Part shown: in pieces, positions 54,651-62,823 of the stretch
Position numbering within the stretch: the first letter of the stretch is position 1
How the letters are laid out: each line of letters opens with the position of its first letter
Assembly: GCA_964398215.1 (NCBI GenBank)
Contig: CAYNNP010000008.1
Span: 1-62,823, forward strand
Reading direction: 5' to 3'
Source: CAYNNP01 sp964398215
Lineage (GTDB): Bacteria > Planctomycetota > Planctomycetia > Pirellulales > Pirellulaceae
DNA: 62,823 nucleotides
Made by a program: the position numbers and the translations under genes
The notes under the pieces: model-generated
What the model saw: the letters and a program-made list of their open reading frames with translations, nothing else
Database searches by the model: none
What the model was told of the DNA's origin: nothing

Positions 54651-55505
54651 TCACGACGCTGGTGCTTCACCATCAGTTTGGGTAGCCGCTACGGGCTCCG
54701 CTGCTGGTGCTGCCTCAGGCTCAGCCGCCGGAGCAGCTTCTGCGGGAGGTGTTGCTGCTGCGACTTGATCGGCTGCTGCCGCCGCTGCTGCGGCTGGCGT
54801 ATCGCCTGACTTTCCGGTCGCGCTTTGGCCTTTACCTTGGATCACAGCATCGGCCAAATTCTTCATGATCAATTCGACGCTTCGGATTCCATCATCGTTG
54901 CCCGGAATCGGCAAATCGATTTCTGATGGGTCGCTGTCGGTGTCGATCAGAGCGACGGTTGTAATGCCAAGCCGTTTTGCTTCGCGAACTGCATTCTTTT
55001 CTTTACCTGGATCGATAATGAAAAGACATTCGGGCAAACGGTTCATGTTTCGCAATCCATTCAGGTTGCGATACATCTTTCTGTATTCACGGTTCAGTGA
55101 CGACTGCATCTTCTTGCTGTAATTGTCAATCTGATCAGAACCGCGGATCGACTCCAGTTCTTCCAGTCGTCCCATTCGGCTGCGAATGGTGCGGAAGTTC
55201 GTTAGTGTCCCACCAAGCCATCGTTCGCTGACAAACGGCATGCCGCAACGGCTTGCTTGGCTTTCAACGGCTTCGCCAGCCTGACGCTTGGTTCCCACGA
55301 ACAAGATCAAGCTACCACCAGAGGCCACTTGGTTCAGGTACTTTTTCGCACGGAGCAATCCACGGAGTGTTTCGCGGATATCCAAGATGTGAATCTGATT
55401 TCGACGCCCAAAAATGTAGGGCTTCATCTTGGGATTCCAGAGGCTGGTTCGGTGTCCGAAGTGTACACCTGCCTCAATCATTTCTTGAACGATTTGTGTT
55501 GCCAC
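54651..55505 (-). CDS. rpsB: 30S ribosomal protein S2 with Ala/Pro-rich tail
   Basis: 284 residues from GTG 55505. Ribosomal signature regions are EAGVHFGHRTSLWNPKMKPY, RERWLGG-type stretch (SERWLGGTLTNFRT) and VALIDTDSDPSEID. The start is preceded by GGAAG about 8 nt upstream. A frame beginning at 55574 is longer but begins with unconserved residues. The last ~60 residues form an Ala/Pro/Glu-rich extension (AAAAAAAADQVAAATPPAEA) beyond the usual S2 end. Upstream of tsf in the standard order. Confidence 0.95.
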   Translation of the reverse strand: MATQIVQEMIEAGVHFGHRTSLWNPKMKPYIFGRRNQIHILDIRETLRGLLRAKKYLNQVASGGSLILFVGTKRQAGEAVESQASRCGMPFVSERWLGGTLTNFRTIRSRMGRLEELESIRGSDQIDNYSKKMQSSLNREYRKMYRNLNGLRNMNRLPECLFIIDPGKEKNAVREAKRLGITTVALIDTDSDPSEIDLPIPGNDDGIRSVELIMKNLADAVIQGKGQSATGKSGDTPAAAAAAAADQVAAATPPAEAAPAAEPEAAPAAEPVAATQTDGEAPAS

Positions 55506-55776
55506 AATTAGTCTTCCTTTTGTTGTCCATGACGGGCTACGAGAAACTGGTGTTTCCAGAGCATTGAGCCACAACTAGCGGCCTCTCGCCCTTCGTCCCA
55601 AAATGTCATAGATGGTTAAGATTTATTCGCTGGTCGGACTTCGACCCTCGACAAGCGGAAAAAGTTAGCAAAACCATTGATAATGAACAAGGCTTGTCGT
55701 CGAATCGGCTCCGGAATGCACCGACGAAGTATCCCAGTGGTCAGGCTGATGCCAATGAAAAGAGCACGAATAGTGG

Positions 55777-57051
55777 CTACTCGCTAGCTTTCGGTTTGCT
55801 TTTGGCGCTTTTCCTCGCCTTACGAGCCGCAACAAAGCGTTTGATTTTTTCCTCTCGTTTCTTCAGCCGTTTGACGCGGCGACGATAAACCTCCGTCTGC
55901 TCCTTCAGCTTTGCTTCGCGTTTCTTGATTCTTCGTCGCGCCACTTGGACTTTCTTTTGGCGAACGGCCAATTTCTCGCTTAGTTCAGCCAAGTCCTCCG
56001 GACTGCCGCTCTGGTCCAATTCCAAACGTTCCTCAGGTGCGACAGCCGCATCATTGCCGACCATCGAATTGGCTGAAGCCTGTTTTCGCCAAGGCCATGA
56101 TTCCGGTCGAACGAAGATTAAATTGGCAAAGATCATCATCAGCCCGAACGTCGCCATGCCCATGAACAAAGCGATTCCGCCATGGACCCCAAGAGCAATG
56201 ATCAATGCGATCCATCGGGTCTTTCGGTGCCAGATCAACGCACAATAAAAGATCTCCCAGAACATGGTTACATGTGCCAGTGACGAGAACACGTGCGGGT
56301 AGTTTGCCAGCCACGTCATGTCGATCGATTGGTATTCCAAATTTGCGACGGAGTACCAAACCGCCGTGCCATCCCACCAAGTCTCGCCGCGAGCTTTTGC
56401 TAATCCGCCAAACAGATAAATCACACATAGGTGAAGCTGCAAAAGCCGTGTAGCAATGTTTGCGCTTGCTGATCGATCTGGTGGTGGCAGTAACCAACGA
56501 ACCAATTTCCCGCGTTCTTTATCACCGCCGGCGCGACGACGAGCGAGCCACGCGTCGACTGAGAAACGACTGCCGCTTGGAGCGAGAATCAAATACATCG
56601 CGCAATACGTAACGATTTGGTCAAAGCCAAAAAGAGCACCCGTCAGTCGGTGGATGTACATGATTTGCAAAAACCAGGCCAGCGGAACACTGACCCGGGT
56701 CATGAATCCAACCATCATCGCGGTCGTTACCAGCAAGGTGATGGTGTGGTGCGCCCACAGGATCGATGGACTTGAAATATGCCACAGGTAACTACGCGCC
56801 ATGTCGGCTGCCACATACTTGCCGTCATGTAGTTCTTGTGCGGTTTGATTATTGATCCATGCGTTGTCGCCAACAAAGTTTGTAAGCTCGCTGGCCAAAA
56901 CCAAGTGCGAGTACAAGAGCATCGCGCCGGTCAGTATTCGCAACACACAAACAGTGTCAGGCAATCGCGGGGTGAACCAGAAACTGTCCCACGCACTGAC
57001 GCATGCATTGCCGAATCCACGAATGAAGGAGTTGATGATAGCCAGATTCAC
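55777..57051 (-). CDS. HTTM-domain membrane protein
   Basis: 424 residues with several transmembrane helices in the first ~300, in the pattern of the HTTM (horizontally transferred transmembrane) domain, related to vitamin K-dependent gamma-carboxylase: an N-terminal WFTPRLPDTVCVLRILTGAM helix, MARSYLWHIS, FMTRVSVPLAWFLQIMYIHR, and CVIYLFGGLAKARGETWW. The C-terminus (from ~340) is a charged helical stretch ending in a very Lys/Arg-rich tail (RRVKRLKKREEKIKRFVAAR). The start is GTG 57051, overlapping the upstream gene's stop by 4 nt (GTGA). It thus forms a coupled pair with the next-described gene. Confidence 0.84.
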   Translation of the reverse strand: MNLAIINSFIRGFGNACVSAWDSFWFTPRLPDTVCVLRILTGAMLLYSHLVLASELTNFVGDNAWINNQTAQELHDGKYVAADMARSYLWHISSPSILWAHHTITLLVTTAMMVGFMTRVSVPLAWFLQIMYIHRLTGALFGFDQIVTYCAMYLILAPSGSRFSVDAWLARRRAGGDKERGKLVRWLLPPPDRSASANIATRLLQLHLCVIYLFGGLAKARGETWWDGTAVWYSVANLEYQSIDMTWLANYPHVFSSLAHVTMFWEIFYCALIWHRKTRWIALIIALGVHGGIALFMGMATFGLMMIFANLIFVRPESWPWRKQASANSMVGNDAAVAPEERLELDQSGSPEDLAELSEKLAVRQKKVQVARRRIKKREAKLKEQTEVYRRRVKRLKKREEKIKRFVAARKARKSAKSKPKASE

Positions 57052-57917
57052 GAAGCCGGTTCTCCAGCGACTGCATCTGCTTCGTCTTTTACCTTGCTGT
57101 CATCGACAGCCGAATCGGTACCTTGGTCGGGTGTCTGCTTGTCCATTGGCAGCGTCCCAGTGGGGAGCGCAGTTTCTGGCACTGGTCCCGAACGTGGCTT
57201 TAATAGATCACCGTCATTTGGTGTCGCAGCAGCGGGCGCGGGGATCGCTTCGGGTGGCCCAACGACTTCTCCGGTGCCAAGATCTAGCATCCGATCTTGC
57301 AGCGTGAGATAAAGCTCTTTGTCTGCAAGGTCAATGCCTTGCGAAAGGAATTCGTTGTGCGGCGGAATGATATGTTCAACTCGCGCCAGTACAACCCTTT
57401 TGCCATCGTTCAAATGGCTCAAGTGATCAGCAAAGGACAATCGAACGTGTTCGTAACGCGCTCGCTCGGCGCGAAGTAGCTTGACTTGGTCTTGCAGTTC
57501 TTGCGAGTCCGCCAAGTCGATTGGCAGCTGCAGTGGAATGCGTTCGACGTAGATGGTTTGCAAATACTCGGCAAGCATGAAGTGCCGGTGGTAGTTCAAT
57601 CGCGGCCACTGCTGCTCCAGATTCGGATATCGAGACTCGGACAATGTCCCATCTGGTTGGACGACAGCGGCCTGCAAGAGCTGTGCTGGCCCTGGGTCGG
57701 GGGCAAAGAACGCGTAGCCACGGTCCAGGTAAAGAAATTCACTGTAACCACGCACAGCACCAAAGGCCGTTTCTGCATGCAACGAGCGACTGTTGAACGC
57801 GAGTGGCGGCACGAAAACAGCCAAGCAATGGAACAAGATCATTGCGCTAGCCAGCCATTTCCACCAACGGCGTGGAGCTGGTTTGGTGCTTTCGCTGCTT
57901 GGCTGATTTGAGGCCAT
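57048..57917 (-). CDS. HTTM-partner membrane protein, hypothetical
   Basis: 289 residues from ATG 57917, with a hydrophobic segment near the N-terminus (WLASAMILFHCLAVFVPPLA) followed by a periplasmic domain. Notable segments: FLYLDRGYAFFAPDPGPAQL and LNYHRHFMLAEYLQTIYVER. The C-terminal third is Pro/Ala/Asp-rich and disordered. It resembles proteins always placed next to HTTM genes in planctomycetes and is translationally coupled to that gene (4-nt GTGA overlap). Likely a partner subunit. An earlier start at 57956 is possible. Confidence 0.7.
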   Translation of the reverse strand: MASNQPSSESTKPAPRRWWKWLASAMILFHCLAVFVPPLAFNSRSLHAETAFGAVRGYSEFLYLDRGYAFFAPDPGPAQLLQAAVVQPDGTLSESRYPNLEQQWPRLNYHRHFMLAEYLQTIYVERIPLQLPIDLADSQELQDQVKLLRAERARYEHVRLSFADHLSHLNDGKRVVLARVEHIIPPHNEFLSQGIDLADKELYLTLQDRMLDLGTGEVVGPPEAIPAPAAATPNDGDLLKPRSGPVPETALPTGTLPMDKQTPDQGTDSAVDDSKVKDEADAVAGEPAS

Positions 57918-58035
57918 CGTGTTGAACATCAGTGCGCGTGCCAAAGACCACATCACAGAATTGTTTCGGCCTGACCTCTCAAGTTAACTAGATGAATTCA
58001 GATTTGTAGCAAGTCACCCGAAATGTGCACGAAAA

Positions 58036-58063
58036 AAGCCGCGTTCTCTTCAGAACGCGGCTT
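58036..58063 (-). terminator. Intrinsic terminator of the TIGR03000 protein gene
   Basis: 12-bp stem AAGCCGCGTTCT / AGAACGCGGCTT with a 4-nt loop, and on the minus strand a T run. It lies 26 nt after the stop at 58089. Confidence 0.93.
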
Positions 58064-58088
58064 CATGAAATTCAACAGTCGTTAATCC

Positions 58089-59384
58089 CTAGTTTTGGGC
58101 AACGTCCAGCGAGTTGAAGTCGAATAGGACTTCGTTGTTGCTGCCAGCGGAAACTTCCAATGTTCGCTCGCGACTCACTCGTTGGCCGTTGATGTCAGCA
58201 GTCACATGAACTGTGTAATTCGACCATGATTCACCAGCTTTTAGCTGAGTCGTACGGAATGTACGAACAGCACCCGAACCATTGGTTGGGTTTCCAGCCA
58301 GGATCACTTTCGCATTTTCAGGAACATGCAATTTAACTACGGTGACCAAGTCAGTGTCTGCGACAGGAGCCGCTTTCTCTTGCGTTTCTTCTGCCGCTGC
58401 ATCCATACCTTCTGGTGCTTCGAAGATGATTTCTTCGATTTGGCCTGACCGTAGTTTGACTTCGCGAGAATCCGTTAACGGTTTTCCGTTAACATCGTAA
58501 GTCACATCCACAACGTAGGTATAAACAAATCCATCTTTCAAGCCGCGTGACTTGAACTGACGAATCATTCCATCGCTGGTGGTCTTGTGACCGTTGACTG
58601 TCAAAGTAGCATCAGCCAGTGGTAGTGAAACGAGTAGCATCCCAGCATCTGCTTCGTCCAGAGTGACAGGCTCAGTCTCGAACGATGGGCGTTTTGCTTC
58701 GTAAGAAACAGTTGACTCGCGTTCTGATTCAATAGCGGGAGTCGAAGCTGGTTGCTCTTGGACAACTTGGTTGCTTTCGACTGTGTACTGGTCGCTGGCG
58801 TAAGCGTCAAAGTTGGTTTCGATGACGGGTGATTCGTAAGAAGCAGTTGCTCCTAATGAAATCGAATGCACAGGAGAAGAGTAAACTGGTGCCGAATGAA
58901 TCACAGGCGCTGAAGTGACAGGTGCGCTGACCGACGTGTAAGTCGGGTAGCTAACACTGTACGATGCGTAAGTTCCACCGCTGCTGCCGTAGCCACCACC
59001 AGATCCATTTGATCCACCGCCAGACCCGCCACTTGAACCGGCGTTGCGTGCAGCGCGTCGTGCACGAATCTTGGTGAACAAATTACGAATTGGACCAGTC
59101 CCGCCACTGGAGCCATTGCTTCCGCCAGAAGAACCATGGACGATTGCACCGCCAGATGATCCTCCAGAGCTTCCGCCGCTGGATCCTGCTGCAGCTCTGC
59201 GAGCGCGAATCGCGCCCAGCAAACTTCCGCTTCCACCACTACTACCGTATCCGCCGCTGCTTCCATGGCTGACGCCACCTGACGATCCTCCGGATCCCCA
59301 AGAGCCGCCCGCTTGGGCAACCTCAGAGACGCACAGGAGCGCAAGCACTGCTGTCATACAAGCGATAACCTGATATTTTCTCAT
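58089..59384 (-). CDS. Ser/Gly-repeat secreted protein with two TIGR03000-type domains
   Basis: 431 residues from ATG 59384. The signal peptide (MRKYQVIACMTAVLALLCVSEVAQA) is followed by a Gly/Ser region of GSSGG repeats, twice interrupted by the basic motif IRARRAA (LLGAIRARRAAAG, FTKIRARRAARNAG). Then a Ser/Val/Pro-rich stretch (SYSVSYPTYTSVSAPVTSAP) and two copies of a beta domain of the TIGR03000 type, beginning GMLLVSLPLADATLTVNG and VVKLHVPENAKVILAGNP. The planctomycete-specific domain is of unknown function. Likely surface or envelope exposed. Terminator follows. An upstream start at 59513 lacks a signal peptide. Confidence 0.85.
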   Translation of the reverse strand: MRKYQVIACMTAVLALLCVSEVAQAGGSWGSGGSSGGVSHGSSGGYGSSGGSGSLLGAIRARRAAAGSSGGSSGGSSGGAIVHGSSGGSNGSSGGTGPIRNLFTKIRARRAARNAGSSGGSGGGSNGSGGGYGSSGGTYASYSVSYPTYTSVSAPVTSAPVIHSAPVYSSPVHSISLGATASYESPVIETNFDAYASDQYTVESNQVVQEQPASTPAIESERESTVSYEAKRPSFETEPVTLDEADAGMLLVSLPLADATLTVNGHKTTSDGMIRQFKSRGLKDGFVYTYVVDVTYDVNGKPLTDSREVKLRSGQIEEIIFEAPEGMDAAAEETQEKAAPVADTDLVTVVKLHVPENAKVILAGNPTNGSGAVRTFRTTQLKAGESWSNYTVHVTADINGQRVSRERTLEVSAGSNNEVLFDFNSLDVAQN

Positions 59385-59614
59385 GCTGATCCTTTCCTCC
59401 ACGTTTGATTTCACCATCTGCCGCCCTCGCGGACTAGTAATGCTTCCATAAGATAACGGTCTGGATACACCGATCAAGCGGGACAGGCAGATTTCACGGT
59501 TTGGGAAAGCCAAGAAGACAGGGGTGGATTTGCGGGCGAATGGCCAATCTGCCCCGAAAGCCCGTATTTTCCGGACTTGGAGCTGAATTCGACATCAAAA
59601 ACGCATCACGTTGT

Positions 59615-60847
59615 TCAGTCGACAACTTCGATCTTTACCGCATCAAAATCTGCTCTTCCGGTCGCCCCGAACAATCCGACGCGCAAAATCGCCTCTTTGG
59701 TGCCACCAGGAAGTCGGATCAGTCGACTTGATTCGCGCCAGTCACGGGTGCCTCGAAATGGCCCCAACCAAAACGTACCCAGGTCACGACGCAATTCATC
59801 GTAAAGTGAAATGGCAACCATTGGCATCGCATCCGCGCTGGGACCTTTCTTCACATCCATCGTTCGCGCTTGCCCGGACAGACGGATCATCGAAACCTTT
59901 TTTCCATCGATCGCGATCCCTTGCAGCAAGTGGGAATTCAGTCCAGGAGTCTCGTTCTCGAACCGGACATACAGCCGACCCTCGGGAGCCTGTCCATCGA
60001 TACTATTTTTGGCCATCTGCTTGACCTGTCGGCCGTAGTACCAACCAGGAACATAGTCTTCGATATCGCGCTCATCTTTACTGGGGAGCGTTTCGAAGTT
60101 TCCGTTGATGGCAACAGGTTTGGAAGCGTCTGGTAGTTTCTGCCGATTGTCTTCTGCTTCGCCCGTCATCGGGACGAACAAAGTTGGGCGAAGGATTTCT
60201 CTGACCAGTTTTCCGTCTTTCTTTGTCATTCGATACAGCGTCTGCTGATAGCGTTCGCCAACTGGAATCACCATCTTGCCGCCCTCGCGAAGCTGTTCGA
60301 CCAACGGTTTCGGGACCGACTCTGGACTGCAAGTGACAATGATTTTGTCGAACGGCGCGGCGCTTGGCCAACCAAGAAATCCATCACCTACCTTGGTTGA
60401 AACATTAGTGTAGTCCAAGCGTGCCAACGTATCGGCGGCTTTCTCACCAAGCTCAGGAACAATTTCAATCGAGTAGACATGTTGAACCAATGGGCTGAGG
60501 ATCGCAGCCTGATACCCACTGCCGGTTCCAATCTCCAACACCTTGTCGGTCGGTTTCGGATCCAGCGCCTCGGTCATCAAGGCGACGATGAATGGACTGC
60601 TGATCGTTTGCGAACTACCGATCGGCAAGGCCATGTCCAAATACGCGCGAGCACGCTGGCTGGGTGGAACGAACATGTGCCGCTGCGTCTCGCGTATCGA
60701 TTTCAGTACGCCGATGTTCTTTACGCCAACGGTTTTGATCCGCTGCGATACAAGTTTGTCACGCATGGGTTGGTATGGATCTTGTCCATGCAAGTTTCCA
60801 CCCAGAGTAATGCAGAGCAGTGCGGCACAAATCAGTCGCTTCAACAT
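59615..60847 (-). CDS. pcm: Exported protein-L-isoaspartate O-methyltransferase-like protein with extra C-terminal domain
   Basis: 410 residues. A signal peptide (LICAALLCITLGGNLHG-Q) leads to a complete Pcm domain with the SAM loop EIGTGSGYQAAIL, FVPPSQRARAYLDMALPIGSSQ substrate region and VTCSPESVPKPLVEQLREGG. Pcm repairs isoaspartyl residues in aged proteins and is generally cytoplasmic in bacteria, so an exported version is unusual; SAM supply outside is not known. A further ~170-residue C-terminal domain (after PMTGEAEDNRQKLP, ending DFDAVKIEVVD) is beta-rich and unassigned, perhaps a carbohydrate-binding-like fold. It may therefore be a divergent enzyme. Start ATG 60847. Confidence 0.82.
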   Translation of the reverse strand: MLKRLICAALLCITLGGNLHGQDPYQPMRDKLVSQRIKTVGVKNIGVLKSIRETQRHMFVPPSQRARAYLDMALPIGSSQTISSPFIVALMTEALDPKPTDKVLEIGTGSGYQAAILSPLVQHVYSIEIVPELGEKAADTLARLDYTNVSTKVGDGFLGWPSAAPFDKIIVTCSPESVPKPLVEQLREGGKMVIPVGERYQQTLYRMTKKDGKLVREILRPTLFVPMTGEAEDNRQKLPDASKPVAINGNFETLPSKDERDIEDYVPGWYYGRQVKQMAKNSIDGQAPEGRLYVRFENETPGLNSHLLQGIAIDGKKVSMIRLSGQARTMDVKKGPSADAMPMVAISLYDELRRDLGTFWLGPFRGTRDWRESSRLIRLPGGTKEAILRVGLFGATGRADFDAVKIEVVD

Positions 60848-61088
60848 ATTCTTCCTCGACGTTTGTCAATCCAAATCGCCTATCCAGCGCGGTAGCTAGG
60901 GCGCCGTCAGTCGCATCCATCAACACGCATACCGACTATGTATCCATTTTGGCACAAACTTGGCTCGCTGGTTGAAAAAACGGTCCACTAATTCGATTCG
61001 ATTTCATCCTGCCAACAACTGTAGCATCGGCTGATTCCGGAATATGCTCGCCGAATGCGTTGAAACTGGGTGAGCGAGTCAACGACGG
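60848..61088. other. Region upstream of the pcm-like gene
   Basis: About 240 nt with no gene or noted structure between the pcm-like gene and the downstream end of the Ppx/GppA gene. Confidence 0.5.
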
Positions 61089-62663
61089 CTACTTTTTGCT
61101 TCTCAGCAAGACAGGCATCCCGAACACGTCTCGAAACAGCCCACCACCGGACCGCATCGCGATTTGTTCAAGCGAAACGTCATCAAGTCCGGCAATTTGG
61201 ATTACCATTCGATTCCCTTCTGTAATGCACTCGATTTCGCGAATCCGACCGGCTCGCGTATCGTCCAGCGCGATTGCGATTCGCAAAATCGCAGCCAGCT
61301 TTGACACAACGACTCGATTCTCGCGATCCAATGTTACATAACCATCATGAGAGGATTGTGGCGAAGCACGTCGGTGATAGCGCGCGACCAACCCGACCAA
61401 CAGTAATTCAAGCTGTGAAAGTCCGAATAGGTTGCTGTTGCGGATCACGTACAAGGCATGTTTGTGATTGCTGCGACTGTTGATCATCAAACCAATCTCG
61501 TGCAGTAGCGCGGCTACGTACAAGATCACTTCTGAACGGCCATCCAGTTGATGGTACTCGGCTAGCTGATCAAAAAGGTGACGCGATAGTTCTGCAACAT
61601 TTCGCGCATGCATCTCGTCGAAATCAAATTTCCGCCCCAGTTGCATCGCAGAGCGAACAATCTGGTTTCTGAATTCGGCCGTCCAGTTTCCACCGCTGGC
61701 CATCTCGGTCAGCAATCCGTCACGCAAGTTTGTATCGCTGACGAATAAATCAGAGACTTCAAAGTGTTGCGCCAACATGGTGTAGATCAAGAGCGACGGG
61801 CCCAGCGTTTCGGCTTGCGTGTGATTCACATCGAAATTCTGTACGATTTCGTTTTCATCCAGCGTGAGGATTTCTTTGGTCAGTCGTTCTAAATCCTTCG
61901 TCGCCAACTGAGCCAATGTGTCGGGTTGCCAGTCTTTGATGAAATGGTTTGCCGCAAAGCGAATGTCGCCCCCAACTGCGACCAAGTTAATCGAGCGATC
62001 AGAGACTTCTTCTTCCAGCTGCCGAATGGTTCGCCGAATGTGGCTTTCCATCAAGTCATGCCGCCGGTCGCTGGTCCGCGTGTCGTGAATGATTTGTTGC
62101 AACCTCAGTGCGCCAAGTCTAAATGACAAACTGCTCAGCACATTGCCCGCGCGAATTACGAGTGCTTCGGTGCTTCCACCACCGGATTCAATCACAATGC
62201 TCTTGCCGTTTGCCAGCTCCGGATTGGCAGCCAACTGCGGCATGATCCCCATGTAGGTAATCCGATTGACTTCGGCTTCTTCGATCGTTTCGACTTCGAA
62301 TCCGGTTGCCGCGAAAATCCGGTCGACAAAGGCAAGTCGGTTACTTGCTTCGCGAACCGCTGAAGTTGCGACGACTCGCACATCCGAAGTGTTGGTGATG
62401 CCATACTCGCGCAAGTTGATTTTATATTGCTGCAGGACGTCGACAGCTTTTTCAATGCTCTTGCGACTGAGTCGGCGGTTGGCGAATGCTTCGCGGCCAA
62501 GCGCCACGGATTGAACAAGAGTCCCCAAGCTACGGATGCTTTGATCCGAACTGATCTCAGCGACTTCCATTCGGATGCTGGTGGCCCCAATATCAATCAC
62601 GGCGACCGGTCTCGGCGACTCAGCCTCTGCGATAGAAAATGTTCGACGTATGGGCTGAGCCAT
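61089..62663 (-). CDS. Ppx/GppA-family phosphatase with HD domain
   Basis: 524 residues. The N-terminal part is the Ppx/GppA ASKHA-type fold: VAVIDIGATSIRMEV (phosphate loop), then IVIESGGGSTEALVI and NLVAVGGDIRFAA. The C-terminal part is HD-type (LLHEIGLMINSRSNHKHALY). Members hydrolyse polyphosphate or pppGpp; which is used here cannot be told. In the window it is not next to ppk or relA. An intact HD signature (LLHEIG, one His) suggests binding of a metal. Start ATG 62663. Window end is 160 nt upstream. Confidence 0.9.
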   Translation of the reverse strand: MAQPIRRTFSIAEAESPRPVAVIDIGATSIRMEVAEISSDQSIRSLGTLVQSVALGREAFANRRLSRKSIEKAVDVLQQYKINLREYGITNTSDVRVVATSAVREASNRLAFVDRIFAATGFEVETIEEAEVNRITYMGIMPQLAANPELANGKSIVIESGGGSTEALVIRAGNVLSSLSFRLGALRLQQIIHDTRTSDRRHDLMESHIRRTIRQLEEEVSDRSINLVAVGGDIRFAANHFIKDWQPDTLAQLATKDLERLTKEILTLDENEIVQNFDVNHTQAETLGPSLLIYTMLAQHFEVSDLFVSDTNLRDGLLTEMASGGNWTAEFRNQIVRSAMQLGRKFDFDEMHARNVAELSRHLFDQLAEYHQLDGRSEVILYVAALLHEIGLMINSRSNHKHALYVIRNSNLFGLSQLELLLVGLVARYHRRASPQSSHDGYVTLDRENRVVVSKLAAILRIAIALDDTRAGRIREIECITEGNRMVIQIAGLDDVSLEQIAMRSGGGLFRDVFGMPVLLRSKK

Positions 62664-62823
62664 GGAAGCGAGATTCCCTAAAACACAAAGATGGTAATTC
62701 GCTGATCATAACAGAGTGTGAAAGCCGGGCGTATAGAGAACGGCAGTTGCGCTCTTGGTGTAGGCCGAACCGAGCAAACGCTGCAATTGCCGGAACTTCG
62801 GACGCAAGTAGAAACGTCGTTGA

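Overview
The window reads as a chromosomal segment of a planctomycete, most likely of the Pirellulaceae (Rhodopirellula-like). This is inferred from gene content, not from a marker tree. Indicators are a secreted sulfatase, a sialate O-acetylesterase-like SGNH protein, a 3-keto-disaccharide hydrolase (DUF1080), a DUF1552/DUF1592 cytochrome pair, a Tat-exported Gfo/Idh oxidoreductase, TIGR03000-type repeats, cysteine-rich OmpL-like porins, weak ribosome-binding sites with several GTG starts, and short palindromic repeats between genes. I see no tRNA, rRNA, CRISPR array, integrase or transposase. It looks like core plus lineage-specific chromosome rather than a mobile island.

Layout. 1-9.5 kb: FAD/Fe-S D-2-hydroxyacid dehydrogenase, sulfatase, RlmN, L-serine dehydratase, acetylesterase. 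9.8-14.3 kb: a secreted unknown, a membrane P-loop ATPase of KAP-like layout, a thioredoxin lipoprotein, and a DUF6940-like/ClbS-like gene pair. 14.6-18.9 kb: MiaB and an M16 peptidase pair in which one subunit has lost its zinc site. 19-20.7 kb: two paralogous secreted Gly-rich proteins. 21-26.4 kb: lipoprotein, Wza-like exporter, PilT, and a PilB-like protein with a destroyed Walker A motif. 26.4-35 kb: unknown secreted proteins, an ABC ATPase without a permease, DUF1080, DUF1552-DUF1592. 35-36.6 kb: ftsY-miaE. 37-42.8 kb: three tandem porins, two almost identical in the barrel and the third interrupted by a 100-N assembly gap inside a CGCG/PAPAP repeat array. 42.8-46.2 kb: tadA-tadB-tadC. 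46.5-55.5 kb: rpsA, rpiB, a Pro/Ser-rich lipoprotein, the Gfo/Idh enzyme, an unknown, then rpsB-tsf. 55.7-62.7 kb: an HTTM membrane protein with its partner, a TIGR03000 protein, an exported Pcm-like methyltransferase, and a Ppx/GppA phosphatase.

How genes work together. Translation and tRNA modification are well represented (rpsA, rpsB, tsf, rlmN, miaB, miaE). The envelope is the other theme: cysteine-rich porins, Gly-rich secreted proteins, a polysaccharide exporter beside type IV pilus ATPases, and Tad secretion genes. Sulfatase, acetylesterase, DUF1080 and Gfo/Idh fit degradation of sulfated or acetylated marine polysaccharides.

The most unusual items are the porin trio, with swapped Cys-rich N-terminal regions on a near-identical barrel, the PilT/pseudo-ATPase locus, the transmembrane P-loop ATPase and the paired Gly-rich proteins with an Asp4 tail. 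None is proven to be a new system.
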